From assembly GCF_003205295.1 (NCBI RefSeq), contig NZ_QJRP01000031.1, positions 1-53,979 of the forward strand: a stretch of 53,979 nt of DNA, given 5' to 3'. Each line of letters opens with the position of its first letter. Positions within the stretch are counted from its first letter, which is position 1. This DNA comes from Pseudomonas mosselii (GTDB taxonomy: Bacteria > Pseudomonadota > Gammaproteobacteria > Pseudomonadales > Pseudomonadaceae). The position numbers were made by a program, and so were the translations under genes. The notes under the pieces are model-generated. The model was not told the origin of the DNA and searched no databases. It saw nothing but the letters and a program-made list of their open reading frames with translations. Below, piece by piece: positions 1 through 8,710 of this stretch.

Positions 1-228
1 GGAGGTGACGGGCATGGATGCCCGTCAAGCGCTGGGGCCCAGGATGGGCCCTGCAGCGCGGTCCTCCCGGGAGCAAGGCCGGAGTGAGGGGACCCGGAGC
101 GAAGCGCAGGGCCGGATGAATGGAGCGAGGATTTTTTGGTTCCTTTTTGATCCTTCAAAAAGGAACTCGCCGTAAGGGCGAAAAGGTGACTATGTGTCGA
201 CATCGCAAATGAATGCACTTACAACTAT
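1..228 (+). repeat. Structured dispersed repeat, copy A (5' end cut by window)
   Basis: First of three copies of a repeat of about 210-265 bp; the others are at 341-604 (opposite strand) and 53646-53857. It is a chain of hairpins: 7-15 with 18-26, 35-41 with 45-51, 139-150 with 155-166 (T-rich, rho-independent-terminator-like) and 167-171 with 177-181. Comparing copies shows compensatory changes in these stems. A 53-codon reading frame starts at 14, but it is broken in copy B, so I do not call a gene. Function unknown. Confidence 0.85.
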
Positions 229-254
229 TAAAACCGACGCCGACTGCATTTAGC

Positions 255-320
255 TTTGACTTTGACTTTGACTTTGACTTTGACTTTGACTTTGACTTTG
301 ACTTTGACTTTGACTTTGAC
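255..320. repeat. Hexanucleotide tandem array (TTTGAC)11
   Basis: Eleven exact head-to-tail copies of TTTGAC lie between the facing 3' ends of repeat copies A and B. The array is not inside a convincing gene. Such perfect arrays are prone to length change by slippage. Confidence 0.95.
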
Positions 321-340
321 TTTTAGAGCATGAGTTTTGA

Positions 341-604
341 AAGTTATATGCGCATTCATTTGCGATGGTGACGCATAGTCACCTTTCCGCCCTTACGGCG
401 GGTCCCTTTTTGAAGGATCAAAAAGGAACCAAAAAATCCTCGCTCCATTCATCCGGCCCCTACGCTTCGCTCCGGGGTCCCCTCACTCCGGGCTTGCTCC
501 CGGGAGGACCGCGCTGAACGCCCCATCCTGGGGCGCAGCGCTTGACGGGCATCCATGCCCGTCACCTCCCTCCGCAAGCCCTGCGTTCGGCCTCCTGAAG
601 TCGC
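341..604 (-). repeat. Structured dispersed repeat, copy B
   Basis: Inverted relative to copy A, so that 1-604 forms one large imperfect palindrome around the TTTGAC array. Its 5' end (GCGACTTCAGGAGG on the minus strand) is at 604 and matches the 5' end of copy C at 53646. Stems keep pairing although the bases differ from copy A: 519-525 with 529-535 has two swapped base pairs, and 387-391 with 397-401 has one T-A to C-G change. Confidence 0.85.
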
Positions 605-945
<341 letters not shown>

Positions 946-1269
946 ATGCACAATATCCATTGGACAACGGACGCACCGAAACACAATGTCCACGGCCTGG
1001 AGCGCGTCAGCTCCCTGGCTGGGGGCGCGTTGATGATCAGCAAGGGGCTGCGCCACGGTGGCCTGATAGGGATGTTGCAGGTTGCCGTAGGCGGCTTGGC
1101 GCTGGCCCGTGGCGTGAGCGGGCATTGCTCGACCAAGGCATGGTGGTTGCGGCATCGCGCCGAGTACCTGCGCCTGCATCGCGACATAGAACGAGGCGCT
1201 GCCGAGCTCAAGGCGCTGAAGGCCAGCGCCGAGGCGGCGACCCGTACCGCGACGGTGACCGGCGGTTGA
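946..1269 (+). CDS. DUF2892 family inner-membrane protein
   Basis: A 107-residue protein with a central hydrophobic stretch (about residues 19-58: LERVSSLAGGALMISKGL, then GLIGMLQVAVGGLALARGVSG) typical of the DUF2892 two-helix membrane domain. The family often carries a Cys in the following segment, here in HCSTKAWW. The tail (about residues 70-100) is charged and helical, possibly coiled coil. A strong GAGGAG site about 10 bases upstream supports this ATG. Its role is unknown; related domains occur in rhodanese-like and stress-associated membrane proteins. It stands alone between the repeat region and a REP pair. Confidence 0.75.
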   Translation: MHNIHWTTDAPKHNVHGLERVSSLAGGALMISKGLRHGGLIGMLQVAVGGLALARGVSGHCSTKAWWLRHRAEYLRLHRDIERGAAELKALKASAEAATRTATVTGG

Positions 1270-1272
1270 AAG

Positions 1273-1350
1273 CATCGCGGGGCAAGCCCGCTCCCACGAG
1301 CCCACGTTCAAAATGATGTCCGGGATCGTGGGAACGGGCTTGCCGCGATA
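1273..1350. repeat. REP pair (inverted)
   Basis: Two inverted copies of the Pseudomonas REP core (GCAAGCCCGCTCCCAC and its imperfect reverse complement) separated by about 30 bases. It sits between convergent genes and may act as a transcript 3'-end hairpin. Confidence 0.85.
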
Positions 1351-1360
1351 GATCCTGCGC

Positions 1361-2569
1361 TTAGCGCAATACCTTGCTTTGCAATACTTCGGACTGGCGC
1401 CCGAGCACGTTCTCGCTGATCTGCACGAACTCATCGGTGCTGACGCTCGACAGGCGCATCAGCGCACGGGCGACGTCGTCCAGCGAGCGCTTGTCGTGGT
1501 GGTGCAGGCGGATCTCGCGATCCAGCGCCTGGAGCAGCAGCACGCCACGGGCCACCTGCGCGGCATCGGCCTTGGCGCCCTTGAGGTGGGTCACCTTGGC
1601 CGCCAGCTTGTGCTGACGGGCCTGCAGCGCCTCGTAGCGATCATCGCTCATACCGCCGGCGCGGCGCAGCAGCTCGGTAGCGTAGTAGTCGGCCAGGCTC
1701 TCGCCCAGCCAATCGCTGCCGTCACGGTCGTTGATCTGGGCAAACAGCTGCACCAGCTCACGGAGCACCGGGCTGGAGCCGTTTTCGCTGACCAACGGGC
1801 GCGTGCTGTGCAGATACAGCGAGTTGTTGCCGGCCAGCACGCCCCGCCACATCTCGTCACGGGCACCGACCAGCAATAGCTTCGGTGGGTTGCGCGGGAA
1901 CACCGCCTGCAACTGCGGCCAGACAAAGGTCAGCAGGGTCAGCGTGTCCATGCGCCGCATGCCCTGGCCTTGCGGCGCGGCCACGGTCACCTCTGTGTCG
2001 CCCAGGCGCGCCCGACGACTGCCCAGGTTGCCGGCGAGCATCCAGCCGGTGGGCCGGTCGAACAGCCGCGACACATCGTCGATACGGAATTTCTGCCGGC
2101 CGATGCGTGGCCAGGCGGTTTCGACGCTCTTCCAGCCCGCCGGCAGGTCGAAGGTCAGCCGCGAGACCAGTTCGGTGCCATCCTGCTGATCCAGGCGCGC
2201 CGGCGGCACCAGCTGGTCGCCGCGAAACAGCGCCCAGTGCGGCGTGATGCGCGCCTCATGAGCGGCGCCACGGGGTTGCTGGTCGAGCAGCACGCGGTAA
2301 CTGAGGCTGGTCTTGCCCGCCGCCGGGTGCCAGACGCCACGCCCGTTCTGCACCTGCCACTGGCCATCGGCGAGAAAGTCGCTGTAGGCACCAGGCTTGC
2401 CCAGGTCGAAGTCCAGGCTGCGCACCGCGCTGCCGTCGGCCAGGGTCAGGCGCACCTCGGCCTGGCCGCTCTGCGGCAGCAGGCGCACCTGGTAATCGAG
2501 GTCGACTTTCTTCGCCAGGACCTGCGAACTGGCCAGCAGGCCGACAATCAGCAACAACGGGCGACGCAT
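1361..2569 (-). CDS. Exported M61-like protein with degenerate zinc motif
   Basis: 402 residues from the ATG at 2569, which places an N-terminal signal peptide (MRRPLLLIVGLLASSQVLA) at the start; an upstream in-frame ATG would bury it. The middle and C-terminal regions resemble the M61 (glycyl aminopeptidase) gluzincin fold: WLGESLADYYATELLRRAG (about residues 287-305) matches the family's conserved segment carrying the glutamate zinc ligand (E290). The expected HExxH position reads R270-E-L-V-Q274, so both histidine ligands are missing and the protein is probably not an active peptidase. Likely periplasmic. It lies 24 bp downstream of the YcgN gene and is probably cotranscribed with it. Confidence 0.75.
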   Translation of the reverse strand: MRRPLLLIVGLLASSQVLAKKVDLDYQVRLLPQSGQAEVRLTLADGSAVRSLDFDLGKPGAYSDFLADGQWQVQNGRGVWHPAAGKTSLSYRVLLDQQPRGAAHEARITPHWALFRGDQLVPPARLDQQDGTELVSRLTFDLPAGWKSVETAWPRIGRQKFRIDDVSRLFDRPTGWMLAGNLGSRRARLGDTEVTVAAPQGQGMRRMDTLTLLTFVWPQLQAVFPRNPPKLLLVGARDEMWRGVLAGNNSLYLHSTRPLVSENGSSPVLRELVQLFAQINDRDGSDWLGESLADYYATELLRRAGGMSDDRYEALQARQHKLAAKVTHLKGAKADAAQVARGVLLLQALDREIRLHHHDKRSLDDVARALMRLSSVSTDEFVQISENVLGRQSEVLQSKVLR

Positions 2570-2593
2570 AAAAAACTCCTTGTTCCCGGACAC

Positions 2594-3043
2594 TCAACCC
2601 GCGCGGAAGATCAGATGGTCTTCCCAGTCGTCTTCATCCACATCGTTTTCGCTGAGCATCCGCCCCGACCGGGAAATGCGCTGCTCGTGCACCTGCTGGC
2701 GATCACCACTGATCAAATGATGCCAGGCTGGCAGGTCCTGCCCCTCGCTGACCAGGCGATAGCCGCAGGTAGGCGGCAGCCACTTGAACTGGTCGGCCTT
2801 GCCGGGGGTGAGCTGGATGCAGTCGGGAACATGCTCGAAGCGATTGAGGTAGTCGCTGCACTGGCAGGTCTGCAGGTCCAGCAGCTTGCAGGCGATGCTT
2901 GTGTAATAGACGCTGTTGTCTTCCTCGTCCTCGAGTTTCTGCAGGCAGCACAGGCCGCAGCCGTCGCAGAGCGACTCCCACTCCTTGTCATCGAGCTGGT
3001 CGAGGGTCTTGCGCCGCCAGAAGGGCGCGGTATCGGCGATCAT
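2594..3043 (-). CDS. YcgN family cysteine-cluster protein (UPF0260)
   Basis: 149 residues from the ATG giving MIADTAPFWRRKTL, which aligns with the usual YcgN start; a longer frame begins at 3070. The N-terminal segment LCDGCGLCC (C26, C29, C32, C33) plus later cysteines in SIACKLLDLQTCQCSDY is the zinc/iron-binding cysteine cluster typical of the CxxCxxCC family. The C-terminus has an acidic tail (ENDVDEDDWEDH). Cytoplasmic, biochemical role not established. The gene heads a short minus-strand unit with the M61-like protein. Confidence 0.9.
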   Translation of the reverse strand: MIADTAPFWRRKTLDQLDDKEWESLCDGCGLCCLQKLEDEEDNSVYYTSIACKLLDLQTCQCSDYLNRFEHVPDCIQLTPGKADQFKWLPPTCGYRLVSEGQDLPAWHHLISGDRQQVHEQRISRSGRMLSENDVDEDDWEDHLIFRAG

Positions 3044-3187
3044 CACACGGTTTCCTGCAGTCAACGTCAAGCCGCGGCGCGCGGCGGCGCCAGTCTAGAG
3101 GCAGTCCGGCGGCAACGCCAGACCGCTTGTCAGTGCTCACCGGACGCAGTAGCGTGCGGTATTTCCCCCGCCCTTGCAGGAGCCCCC

Positions 3188-3781
3188 ATGAGCGCCACCC
3201 CCCGTATCGCCGACTATGCCATCAACGAGCAGTTCATCAATCGCTGGTCGCCCCGCGCCTTCACCGCCGAGCCGATCAGCCAGGAAACCCTGCTGAGCTT
3301 CCTCGAGGCTGCGCGCTGGGCGCCTTCAGCCTACAACTCGCAGCCGTGGCGCTTCCTCTACGCCCGTCGCGACACGCCGAGCTGGGAGCGCTACCTGGGC
3401 ATCCTCAACGAGTTCAACCGCAGCTGGGCGCAGCACGCCTCGGCCCTGGTGCTGATCATCTCCAAGACCACCTTCGCCGCGCCCGGCTCCGACGAAGAGA
3501 AGCCTGCGCTGTGGCACACCTTCGATACCGGTTCGGCCTGGGGCCATCTGGCGCTGCAGGCGAGCATCAGCGGCTGGCACAGCCACGGCATGGCCGGCTT
3601 CGACCAGGACCTTGCCCGCCACGAGCTGAAAATTCCCGAGGGCTACGCGCTGCATGCAATGGTGGCGATCGGCAAGCTGGGCGACAAGGCGACCCTGGCC
3701 GAGGGCCTGCAGGCCCGTGAAGTGCCGAGCCCGCGCCGGCCGCTGAGCGAACTGGCGGCCGAGGGTGAGTTCAGCCTGTAA
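3188..3781 (+). CDS. Nitroreductase family protein
   Basis: 197 residues. FMN-dependent nitroreductase fold: the N-terminal NRWSPRAFTAEPI carries the Ser-Arg pair that contacts the FMN phosphate, EAARWAPSAYNSQPWRF (about residues 40-56) is the classic flavin and substrate loop, and IGKLGDK near the C-terminus is the usual last strand. Probably a homodimeric NAD(P)H-dependent reductase with unknown physiological substrate. GCAGGAG upstream of the ATG serves as ribosome binding site. It is divergent from the YcgN gene, with about 145 bp between starts. Confidence 0.88.
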   Translation: MSATPRIADYAINEQFINRWSPRAFTAEPISQETLLSFLEAARWAPSAYNSQPWRFLYARRDTPSWERYLGILNEFNRSWAQHASALVLIISKTTFAAPGSDEEKPALWHTFDTGSAWGHLALQASISGWHSHGMAGFDQDLARHELKIPEGYALHAMVAIGKLGDKATLAEGLQAREVPSPRRPLSELAAEGEFSL

Positions 3782-3796
3782 TTCTCTGTCGCCTGG

Positions 3797-3897
3797 GCCG
3801 GCCTCTTCGCGGGCAAGCCCGCTCCCACAGGTGTGTCACTGCTCTTGTGAGCGGTGATATCCCTGTGGGAGCGGGTTTACCCGCGAAGAGGCCGGTT
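3797..3897. repeat. REP pair (inverted)
   Basis: Two inverted copies of GGCCTCTTCGCGGG(C/T)AAGCCCGCTCCCACAG-like sequence spaced by about 35 bases, between the convergent nitroreductase and hydroxyacid dehydrogenase genes. Confidence 0.9.
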
Positions 3898-3901
3898 CAG
3901 G

Positions 3902-4834
3902 TCAATAGCCTCGCTGGAAATCCACCTCGCCCCGCAGTTCCTGCTCCGCCGCATACGCCCGCGCATTCTCGACGAACAACCGCACCATCGCCGCCGGCGA
4001 GGTCGGCGCCGAGCTGTGCCCGGTCAGCAGCAGCCCCCAGGCGGTCCAGAACGGGTGGCGCTGGGGCAACGGCTCCTGGCGGCAGACATCGATCACCGCG
4101 CCGGCCAGGTGGCCCTGCTTGAGCGCTTCGACCAGGTCGGCATCGACCACCGCCACACCCCGCCCGGCATTGATGAACAGGGCGCTGGGCCGGAAACACT
4201 TGAACAGTGCCGCATCGTACAGGTCGTGGGTGGCCGGTGTGTCGGGTAACAGGTTGAGCACGTAGTCGACCTCGCCGACCAGGCGCGGTAACTGGTCGAG
4301 CCCCGCCACCTCGACGAACGGCGCCTGCTCACGGGCACTGCTGGCCACCCCGTACAAGATGACACCAAAGGGCACGAGAAACTCGGCAACTTGCTGGCCG
4401 ATATCTCCGGTACCGACGATCAGCACCCGCCGCCCTTCCAGGGTCCGCCCCGGGCGGTCATCCCAGCGCCGCTCGACCTGGCTGACCAGGCGCGACAGCA
4501 CATCGCGCTCATGGCCAAGCATGTAGGTCAACATGTACTCGGCCATCACCTGGCCGAAGATGCCCACCGCCCGGGTCAGGCGGTAGTCGCGTGGCAGGCC
4601 GTCGGCCAGCAACGGGGTGATACCAGCCCAGGTCGACTGCATCCAGCGAGGCTTGTGGCCCTGGCGCAACAGGCTGGCCAGCAGGTCCGGCTGGCCCAGC
4701 CACACCGGACAGTCGGGGGCCAGGCGCGCCAGTTCGGCGGAGTCGCCACTGGTCAGGACCTCAAGGTCCGGCGCTGCCTCGCCCAGCAGGCGAGCATAGT
4801 TGGCATGATCCTGTTCAGCGATCAGAACGCGCAT
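3902..4834 (-). CDS. D-2-hydroxyacid dehydrogenase (GhrA-like)
   Basis: 310 residues from the ATG at 4834 (MRVLIAEQ). The NAD(P)-binding Rossmann motif GTGDIG is at residues 141-146. The catalytic triad of the D-2-hydroxyacid dehydrogenase family is visible: R225 in NAGRG, E254 in RQEPLP and H273 in TGHSSAP. The short form and sequence style resemble glyoxylate/hydroxypyruvate reductase A. It probably reduces glyoxylate or hydroxypyruvate in the cytoplasm; the exact substrate cannot be read from sequence. Same strand as the YcgL and rnd genes upstream, about 75 bp from YcgL. Confidence 0.88.
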   Translation of the reverse strand: MRVLIAEQDHANYARLLGEAAPDLEVLTSGDSAELARLAPDCPVWLGQPDLLASLLRQGHKPRWMQSTWAGITPLLADGLPRDYRLTRAVGIFGQVMAEYMLTYMLGHERDVLSRLVSQVERRWDDRPGRTLEGRRVLIVGTGDIGQQVAEFLVPFGVILYGVASSAREQAPFVEVAGLDQLPRLVGEVDYVLNLLPDTPATHDLYDAALFKCFRPSALFINAGRGVAVVDADLVEALKQGHLAGAVIDVCRQEPLPQRHPFWTAWGLLLTGHSSAPTSPAAMVRLFVENARAYAAEQELRGEVDFQRGY

Positions 4835-4909
4835 GTGACAAACAACCTTGGCAAACAACGGAAGCGGCCCGCCTGGCGGGCCGCAGGTAGAAAGGGAATC
4901 GCGCCTGGG

Positions 4910-5203
4910 TCAGGCCGGGTCGTTGCGGCGCAGCAGCTCTTCGGGCAAGTGCTCGATGTAGTCGTCATCCGGCGGCGGCATCTGCAGGTGGTAACCCTGC
5001 TTGTCGAGGTTCTCCAGCACCTTGGCGATGTCCTCGCGGGCCAGTGTGCGCTCGGGCGTCAGCACCAGGTCGAAAGCATGCACCGGCTTGCCGAAGAATG
5101 GCAGCAGCGCCTCCGGCACACGCTCCAGGCCCTCGGCCTTGAGCACGTAGAGGTACATTTCGTTCTTGCGTGGGCTCTTGTAGATCGAGCAGATACGTTT
5201 CAT
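4910..5203 (-). CDS. YcgL domain protein
   Basis: 97 residues beginning MKRICSIYKSPRKNEMYLYV, the signature of the YcgL family, with the conserved GxP (FGKPVHAFDLVL) and the C-terminal GYHLQMPPP. Small cytoplasmic protein of unknown function, usually next to rnd in gammaproteobacteria. Its ATG overlaps the rnd stop by four bases (ATGA), so translation is coupled. A longer frame to 5461 is only the rnd gene read out of frame. Confidence 0.93.
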   Translation of the reverse strand: MKRICSIYKSPRKNEMYLYVLKAEGLERVPEALLPFFGKPVHAFDLVLTPERTLAREDIAKVLENLDKQGYHLQMPPPDDDYIEHLPEELLRRNDPA

Positions 5204-6333
5204 CGGGAATCTCCGGCGCCCGCCAGGTCGTCCAGCAGGGCCTGGCCCATGCGCTCGCGACGCCAGCCGCGCAGCGCATCGGGCAGTTGATAGGGGCCGT
5301 CGGGGTAGCCGCTCTTGAGCAGGGCTTCGAGGGCTTTCTTGCGCAACATCAGTTCCGGGGCGATGCCCAGCCGCTCGCCTTCGGCCTGACCGATGGCGCG
5401 CAGGCGCTTGAGAATGCCGGCGGCTTCGATCGGCAGCGGCTCGGGCAGCGTCTCGGGCCACTGCTCCTGGGGCTGGCTGGCGGCGCGCTTGATCAGCTGG
5501 ATCAGTTGCTCACCGTCCTGGCGGATGGTGCGCGGATGCATCTCGTCGATTTTCGCCAGTGCCGACGGACTGTCGGGCTGGCTCCTGGCCATGGGCCACA
5601 GCGAGTGTTCCTTGAGGATGCGGTTGCGCGGCACGTCGCGGCTGCGGGCCTCGCGCTCGCGCCAGGCGCACAGTTCGCGCAGCACGGCCAGTTGCTGGCG
5701 GCCGAGCTTCCAGGCCAGCTTGACGTCGCGGTACAGGGTTTCGGGCTCGACTTCGCGGCGCAGCGCGGCGACCAGTTCGGCGCCATCCTCCAGCACCCAG
5801 GCGTACTTGTCATCCGACAGGCGCGGGCGCAGGGCATCGAACAGCTCGGCCAGGTGCACGGCGTCCTCGGCGGCGTAGCTCACCTGGGTGTCCGACAGCG
5901 GGCGCTGCAGCCAGTCGGAACGGGTCTCGCCCTTGGGCAGTTCAAGCCCCAGCACCTCTTGCACCAGGCGCGAGTAGCCCATGGAGAAACCGATGTTCAG
6001 GTAACCGGCGGCCAGCTGGGTGTCGAACAGCGGCTGGGGCAGCTTGCCGGTCAGGCGCAGCAGCACTTCCAGGTCTTCGCTGCAGGCATGCAGCACCTTG
6101 ACCACGCCGCTGTCCTCGAGCAGCCCGGCCAGCGGCTGCCAATCGCGGATCAGCAAGGGGTCGATGAGATAGGCGCACTGGCCGACGCCGATCTGGATCA
6201 GGCCGGCCTTGGGGTAGAAGGTGTCGACCCGCATGAATTCGGTGTCGAGGGCCACGAAGGGCTGTTCGCGCCAGCTTCGGCAGTGTTCGGCCAGGGTCTG
6301 GTCGTCACGGATCCAGTGTATTTCGATGGCCAC
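5200..6333 (-). CDS. rnd: Ribonuclease D
   Basis: 377 residues, the usual size. The 3'-5' exonuclease domain shows all DEDDy motifs: D30 and E32 in ALDTEF, D87 in HACSEDLE, and Y153/D157 in YAAEDAVH. An HRDC-type domain follows at about residues 210-290, with a second helical domain at the C-terminus. The enzyme trims tRNA 3' ends in the cytoplasm. Coupled to YcgL by an ATGA overlap. Confidence 0.97.
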   Translation of the reverse strand: MAIEIHWIRDDQTLAEHCRSWREQPFVALDTEFMRVDTFYPKAGLIQIGVGQCAYLIDPLLIRDWQPLAGLLEDSGVVKVLHACSEDLEVLLRLTGKLPQPLFDTQLAAGYLNIGFSMGYSRLVQEVLGLELPKGETRSDWLQRPLSDTQVSYAAEDAVHLAELFDALRPRLSDDKYAWVLEDGAELVAALRREVEPETLYRDVKLAWKLGRQQLAVLRELCAWREREARSRDVPRNRILKEHSLWPMARSQPDSPSALAKIDEMHPRTIRQDGEQLIQLIKRAASQPQEQWPETLPEPLPIEAAGILKRLRAIGQAEGERLGIAPELMLRKKALEALLKSGYPDGPYQLPDALRGWRRERMGQALLDDLAGAGDSR

Positions 6334-6426
6334 GAGGCTCTCCCACTAACATTGGCGCGCAGTATATACGGCGCGGCCCCTGGGGGTGAAACCTCGCGCC
6401 ATCCATGGTGCCGGGCGGTCGCCCGC

Positions 6427-8064
6427 TCAGCGTTTGGCCGCCAGCCACGGCCGGCAGCTGGCGAACATGTCCAGCGATCGCTGGTAGACCTCGGTGCGCA
6501 CCTGCAGCAGGCCGAGCATCGAGTGGAACAGGTTGTCCTGGGACAACGGTGCATCGCGCAGCTTGCCCAGGCATTCGGTGTCCAGGCCGAAGTCCTGGCG
6601 GTAGCTGTCGGAGAACCAGGCCAGCAGTGGCACGTGCTTCTGCTGGTCCGGCGCGATCATGTAGGGCGTGCCGTGCAGGAACAGGTTGTACTCACCCAGC
6701 GACTCGCCATGGTCTGAAAGATAGATCATCGCGGTGTCGACCTTGTCCTGCCGGCTGCGCAAGGTATCGATCAAGGTGGCCAGCACCTTGTCGGTGTAGG
6801 CCAGGGTGTTGTCGTAGCCGTTGACAATTTCCTGCTGGCTGCACTGGTTCAGGGCATTGCTGCGGCACACCGGGGTGAAAGGCTCGTGGCCTGCGGGGTA
6901 GCGCTTGAAGTACTCGGGGCCATGGCTGCCCATCTGGTGCAGCACCAGCACGGTGTCCTGGTCGAGGTTGTCCAACAGCTCGGCCAGGCCCTGCAGCAGG
7001 ATCTCGTCATGGCATTCGCCACTGGCGCACAGCGCCGGGTCCTTGAGGTTGCTCACATCGATGAACTGCACCCGGTCGCAGGTGCCCTTGCAGCCGGACT
7101 GGTTGTCACGCCACTGCACCGCCAGGCCCGCGCGCTGGAGGATGTCGAGCAGGCCCTCACGGTTCTTGGCCACGCGAGCATCGTAGTCCTTGCGCGGCAT
7201 GCCGGAGAACATGCAGGGCACTGACACGGCGGTCTCGGTGCCGCAGGAGTGGACGTCGGTGAAGCTCAGCAGGCCCTGCTCCTTGACCAGCCGCGGCGTG
7301 GTATCGCGGGCATAGCCGAGCAGGCCGAAGTTGTCCGCCCGGGCACTCTCGCCGACCACCAGTACGGTCAGCGACTTGCGCGCATGTTGCTGCCAGGCGA
7401 CATCGCGACGGGCATCTTCGCCATAGCGCTGGAATGGCCGGGTGGCGCTGCCCACCTGCTCGCTGACATAACCGATGGAGGCCCCGACAATGTTGCTCGG
7501 CGTGAGCATCAGGCGCAGTTCATGGTGATTGCGAAACAACGATGCCAACCCTTGGTAGTTGACCAGCGCCACCGAGCCCAGGGCCGCGACACAGGCCCCA
7601 CTCACCACCAGCTTGCCCAGCAGTTCGCGGTGCCATGGGCGATAGTCGATCCTGGCCTTCCACACCAGCAGCGACGGCAGCACACCGAGCAGCAGGATAT
7701 ACAGGGCAAACTTCAACGAGAGCAGATCGCGTACTTCCGCGACATTGGTTTCGGCGACATTGCGGAACATGCCGGCATCAATAAGTACGCCATATTGATT
7801 CATGAAGTAAGCGACACTTGCGCCACTGAGGAACAACACGATCAATACCGGTTTCAGAACATAACGAAACGCCAGCAAGGTAAGTATGAGATTGAAGGCG
7901 AACAGCATCAGCACGGCGAACGCCAGGCTCAGCCACAGCCCCACCATGCCCGGCGGCACGATGGATTCCAGGTGTTGCCAAAGCAAGCTATTGAAGCCGA
8001 TCAACAGGTACAGGCTGGCCAGCAACGTGACCCATTCGGTCCGCAGGGATTTGAGTTTCAGCAT
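6427..8064 (-). CDS. eptA: Phosphoethanolamine-lipid A transferase
   Basis: 545 residues. Five N-terminal membrane helices (about residues 10-30, 40-60, 66-88, 115-135, 150-170) precede a periplasmic alkaline-phosphatase-like domain. Active-site signs of the family: E239 in VVGESAR (zinc ligand), T278 in CGTETAVSVPCMF (the threonine that carries the phosphoethanolamine), and LSDHGESLGEYNLFLHG with the Asp-His zinc ligands. Cysteine-rich segments (SGCKGTCDR, CASGECHDE, CRSNALNQCS) fit the family's disulfides. It decorates lipid A with phosphoethanolamine, which lowers affinity for cationic peptides. No PmrAB-type regulator is adjacent. Confidence 0.95.
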   Translation of the reverse strand: MLKLKSLRTEWVTLLASLYLLIGFNSLLWQHLESIVPPGMVGLWLSLAFAVLMLFAFNLILTLLAFRYVLKPVLIVLFLSGASVAYFMNQYGVLIDAGMFRNVAETNVAEVRDLLSLKFALYILLLGVLPSLLVWKARIDYRPWHRELLGKLVVSGACVAALGSVALVNYQGLASLFRNHHELRLMLTPSNIVGASIGYVSEQVGSATRPFQRYGEDARRDVAWQQHARKSLTVLVVGESARADNFGLLGYARDTTPRLVKEQGLLSFTDVHSCGTETAVSVPCMFSGMPRKDYDARVAKNREGLLDILQRAGLAVQWRDNQSGCKGTCDRVQFIDVSNLKDPALCASGECHDEILLQGLAELLDNLDQDTVLVLHQMGSHGPEYFKRYPAGHEPFTPVCRSNALNQCSQQEIVNGYDNTLAYTDKVLATLIDTLRSRQDKVDTAMIYLSDHGESLGEYNLFLHGTPYMIAPDQQKHVPLLAWFSDSYRQDFGLDTECLGKLRDAPLSQDNLFHSMLGLLQVRTEVYQRSLDMFASCRPWLAAKR

Positions 8065-8228
8065 GGCGTTCGCAACAAGAGTTCATCAGCGGCCAACACG
8101 CCCGGACGGGCAGGTTGGGAAGTTGGCCGAACTCTAGAAAGCCTAGCATCAATTTTTTGTGAAAAAGACGCCAACAATTAGTATGCCGACGTCTTTCATC
8201 CATTAAACAACTTTCATTCAGCTGCCAT

Positions 8229-8594
8229 TCAGCCAGGCAGGCGAAGCTTGGCGTACGGCTCGCGATCGATATCCAGGACCTCCACGCACAGCTGGATGTC
8301 CAGGCCGGGCTGGCCGGGGATCGCGTCGCGCAGTACCTCGAGCAGGCTGTTGGACAATTGCTGCTTCACTTGCGGCGTGCGCCCGCTGAGGATCGCCAGG
8401 CGCACATGGGCGAAGGCCCGCTCGCCCGGCGCGGTACCGACCCGGTACTGGGCGAAGGCCTGGGCACGGCTCTTGATGTCCAGCTCTTCGGCGAACTGGC
8501 CGCTGCCGACCAGGGCGTGGTTCAGGCGCAGCAGCAGCACGTCGACATTGAGCTCGCGCAGGTTGTCGCTGTATTCCAGGTTCAGGTGAGGCAT
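8229..8594 (-). CDS. 5-carboxymethyl-2-hydroxymuconate Delta-isomerase family protein
   Basis: 121 residues of the CHMI/tautomerase superfamily. Pro2, exposed after Met removal (MPHLNLEYSDNL), is the expected catalytic base, and the length matches HpaF-type enzymes. The rest (RAQAFAQYRVG, FAHVRLAILSGRTPQVKQQLS) fits the family. In homoprotocatechuate degradation this enzyme isomerises CHM, but no other pathway gene is nearby, so the substrate here is unsure. Confidence 0.85.
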   Translation of the reverse strand: MPHLNLEYSDNLRELNVDVLLLRLNHALVGSGQFAEELDIKSRAQAFAQYRVGTAPGERAFAHVRLAILSGRTPQVKQQLSNSLLEVLRDAIPGQPGLDIQLCVEVLDIDREPYAKLRLPG

Positions 8595-8710
8595 GGCGCA
8601 GGTTCCGGTTACGCAGGGATGGGCGACAGCCTAACCCAGTCCCGCAATGCGGCAAAGGCGACTATCCTCTTGGTTCAGGTTCGCTTACCAACCCTGAGAG
8701 AGGTGGAGAA

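Noticed and set aside
14..175. 53-codon frame in repeat copy A (MDARQALGPRMG...)
   Set aside because: Frame-shifted in copy B and diverging in copy C, while the hairpins are kept; the conserved property is structure, not coding.
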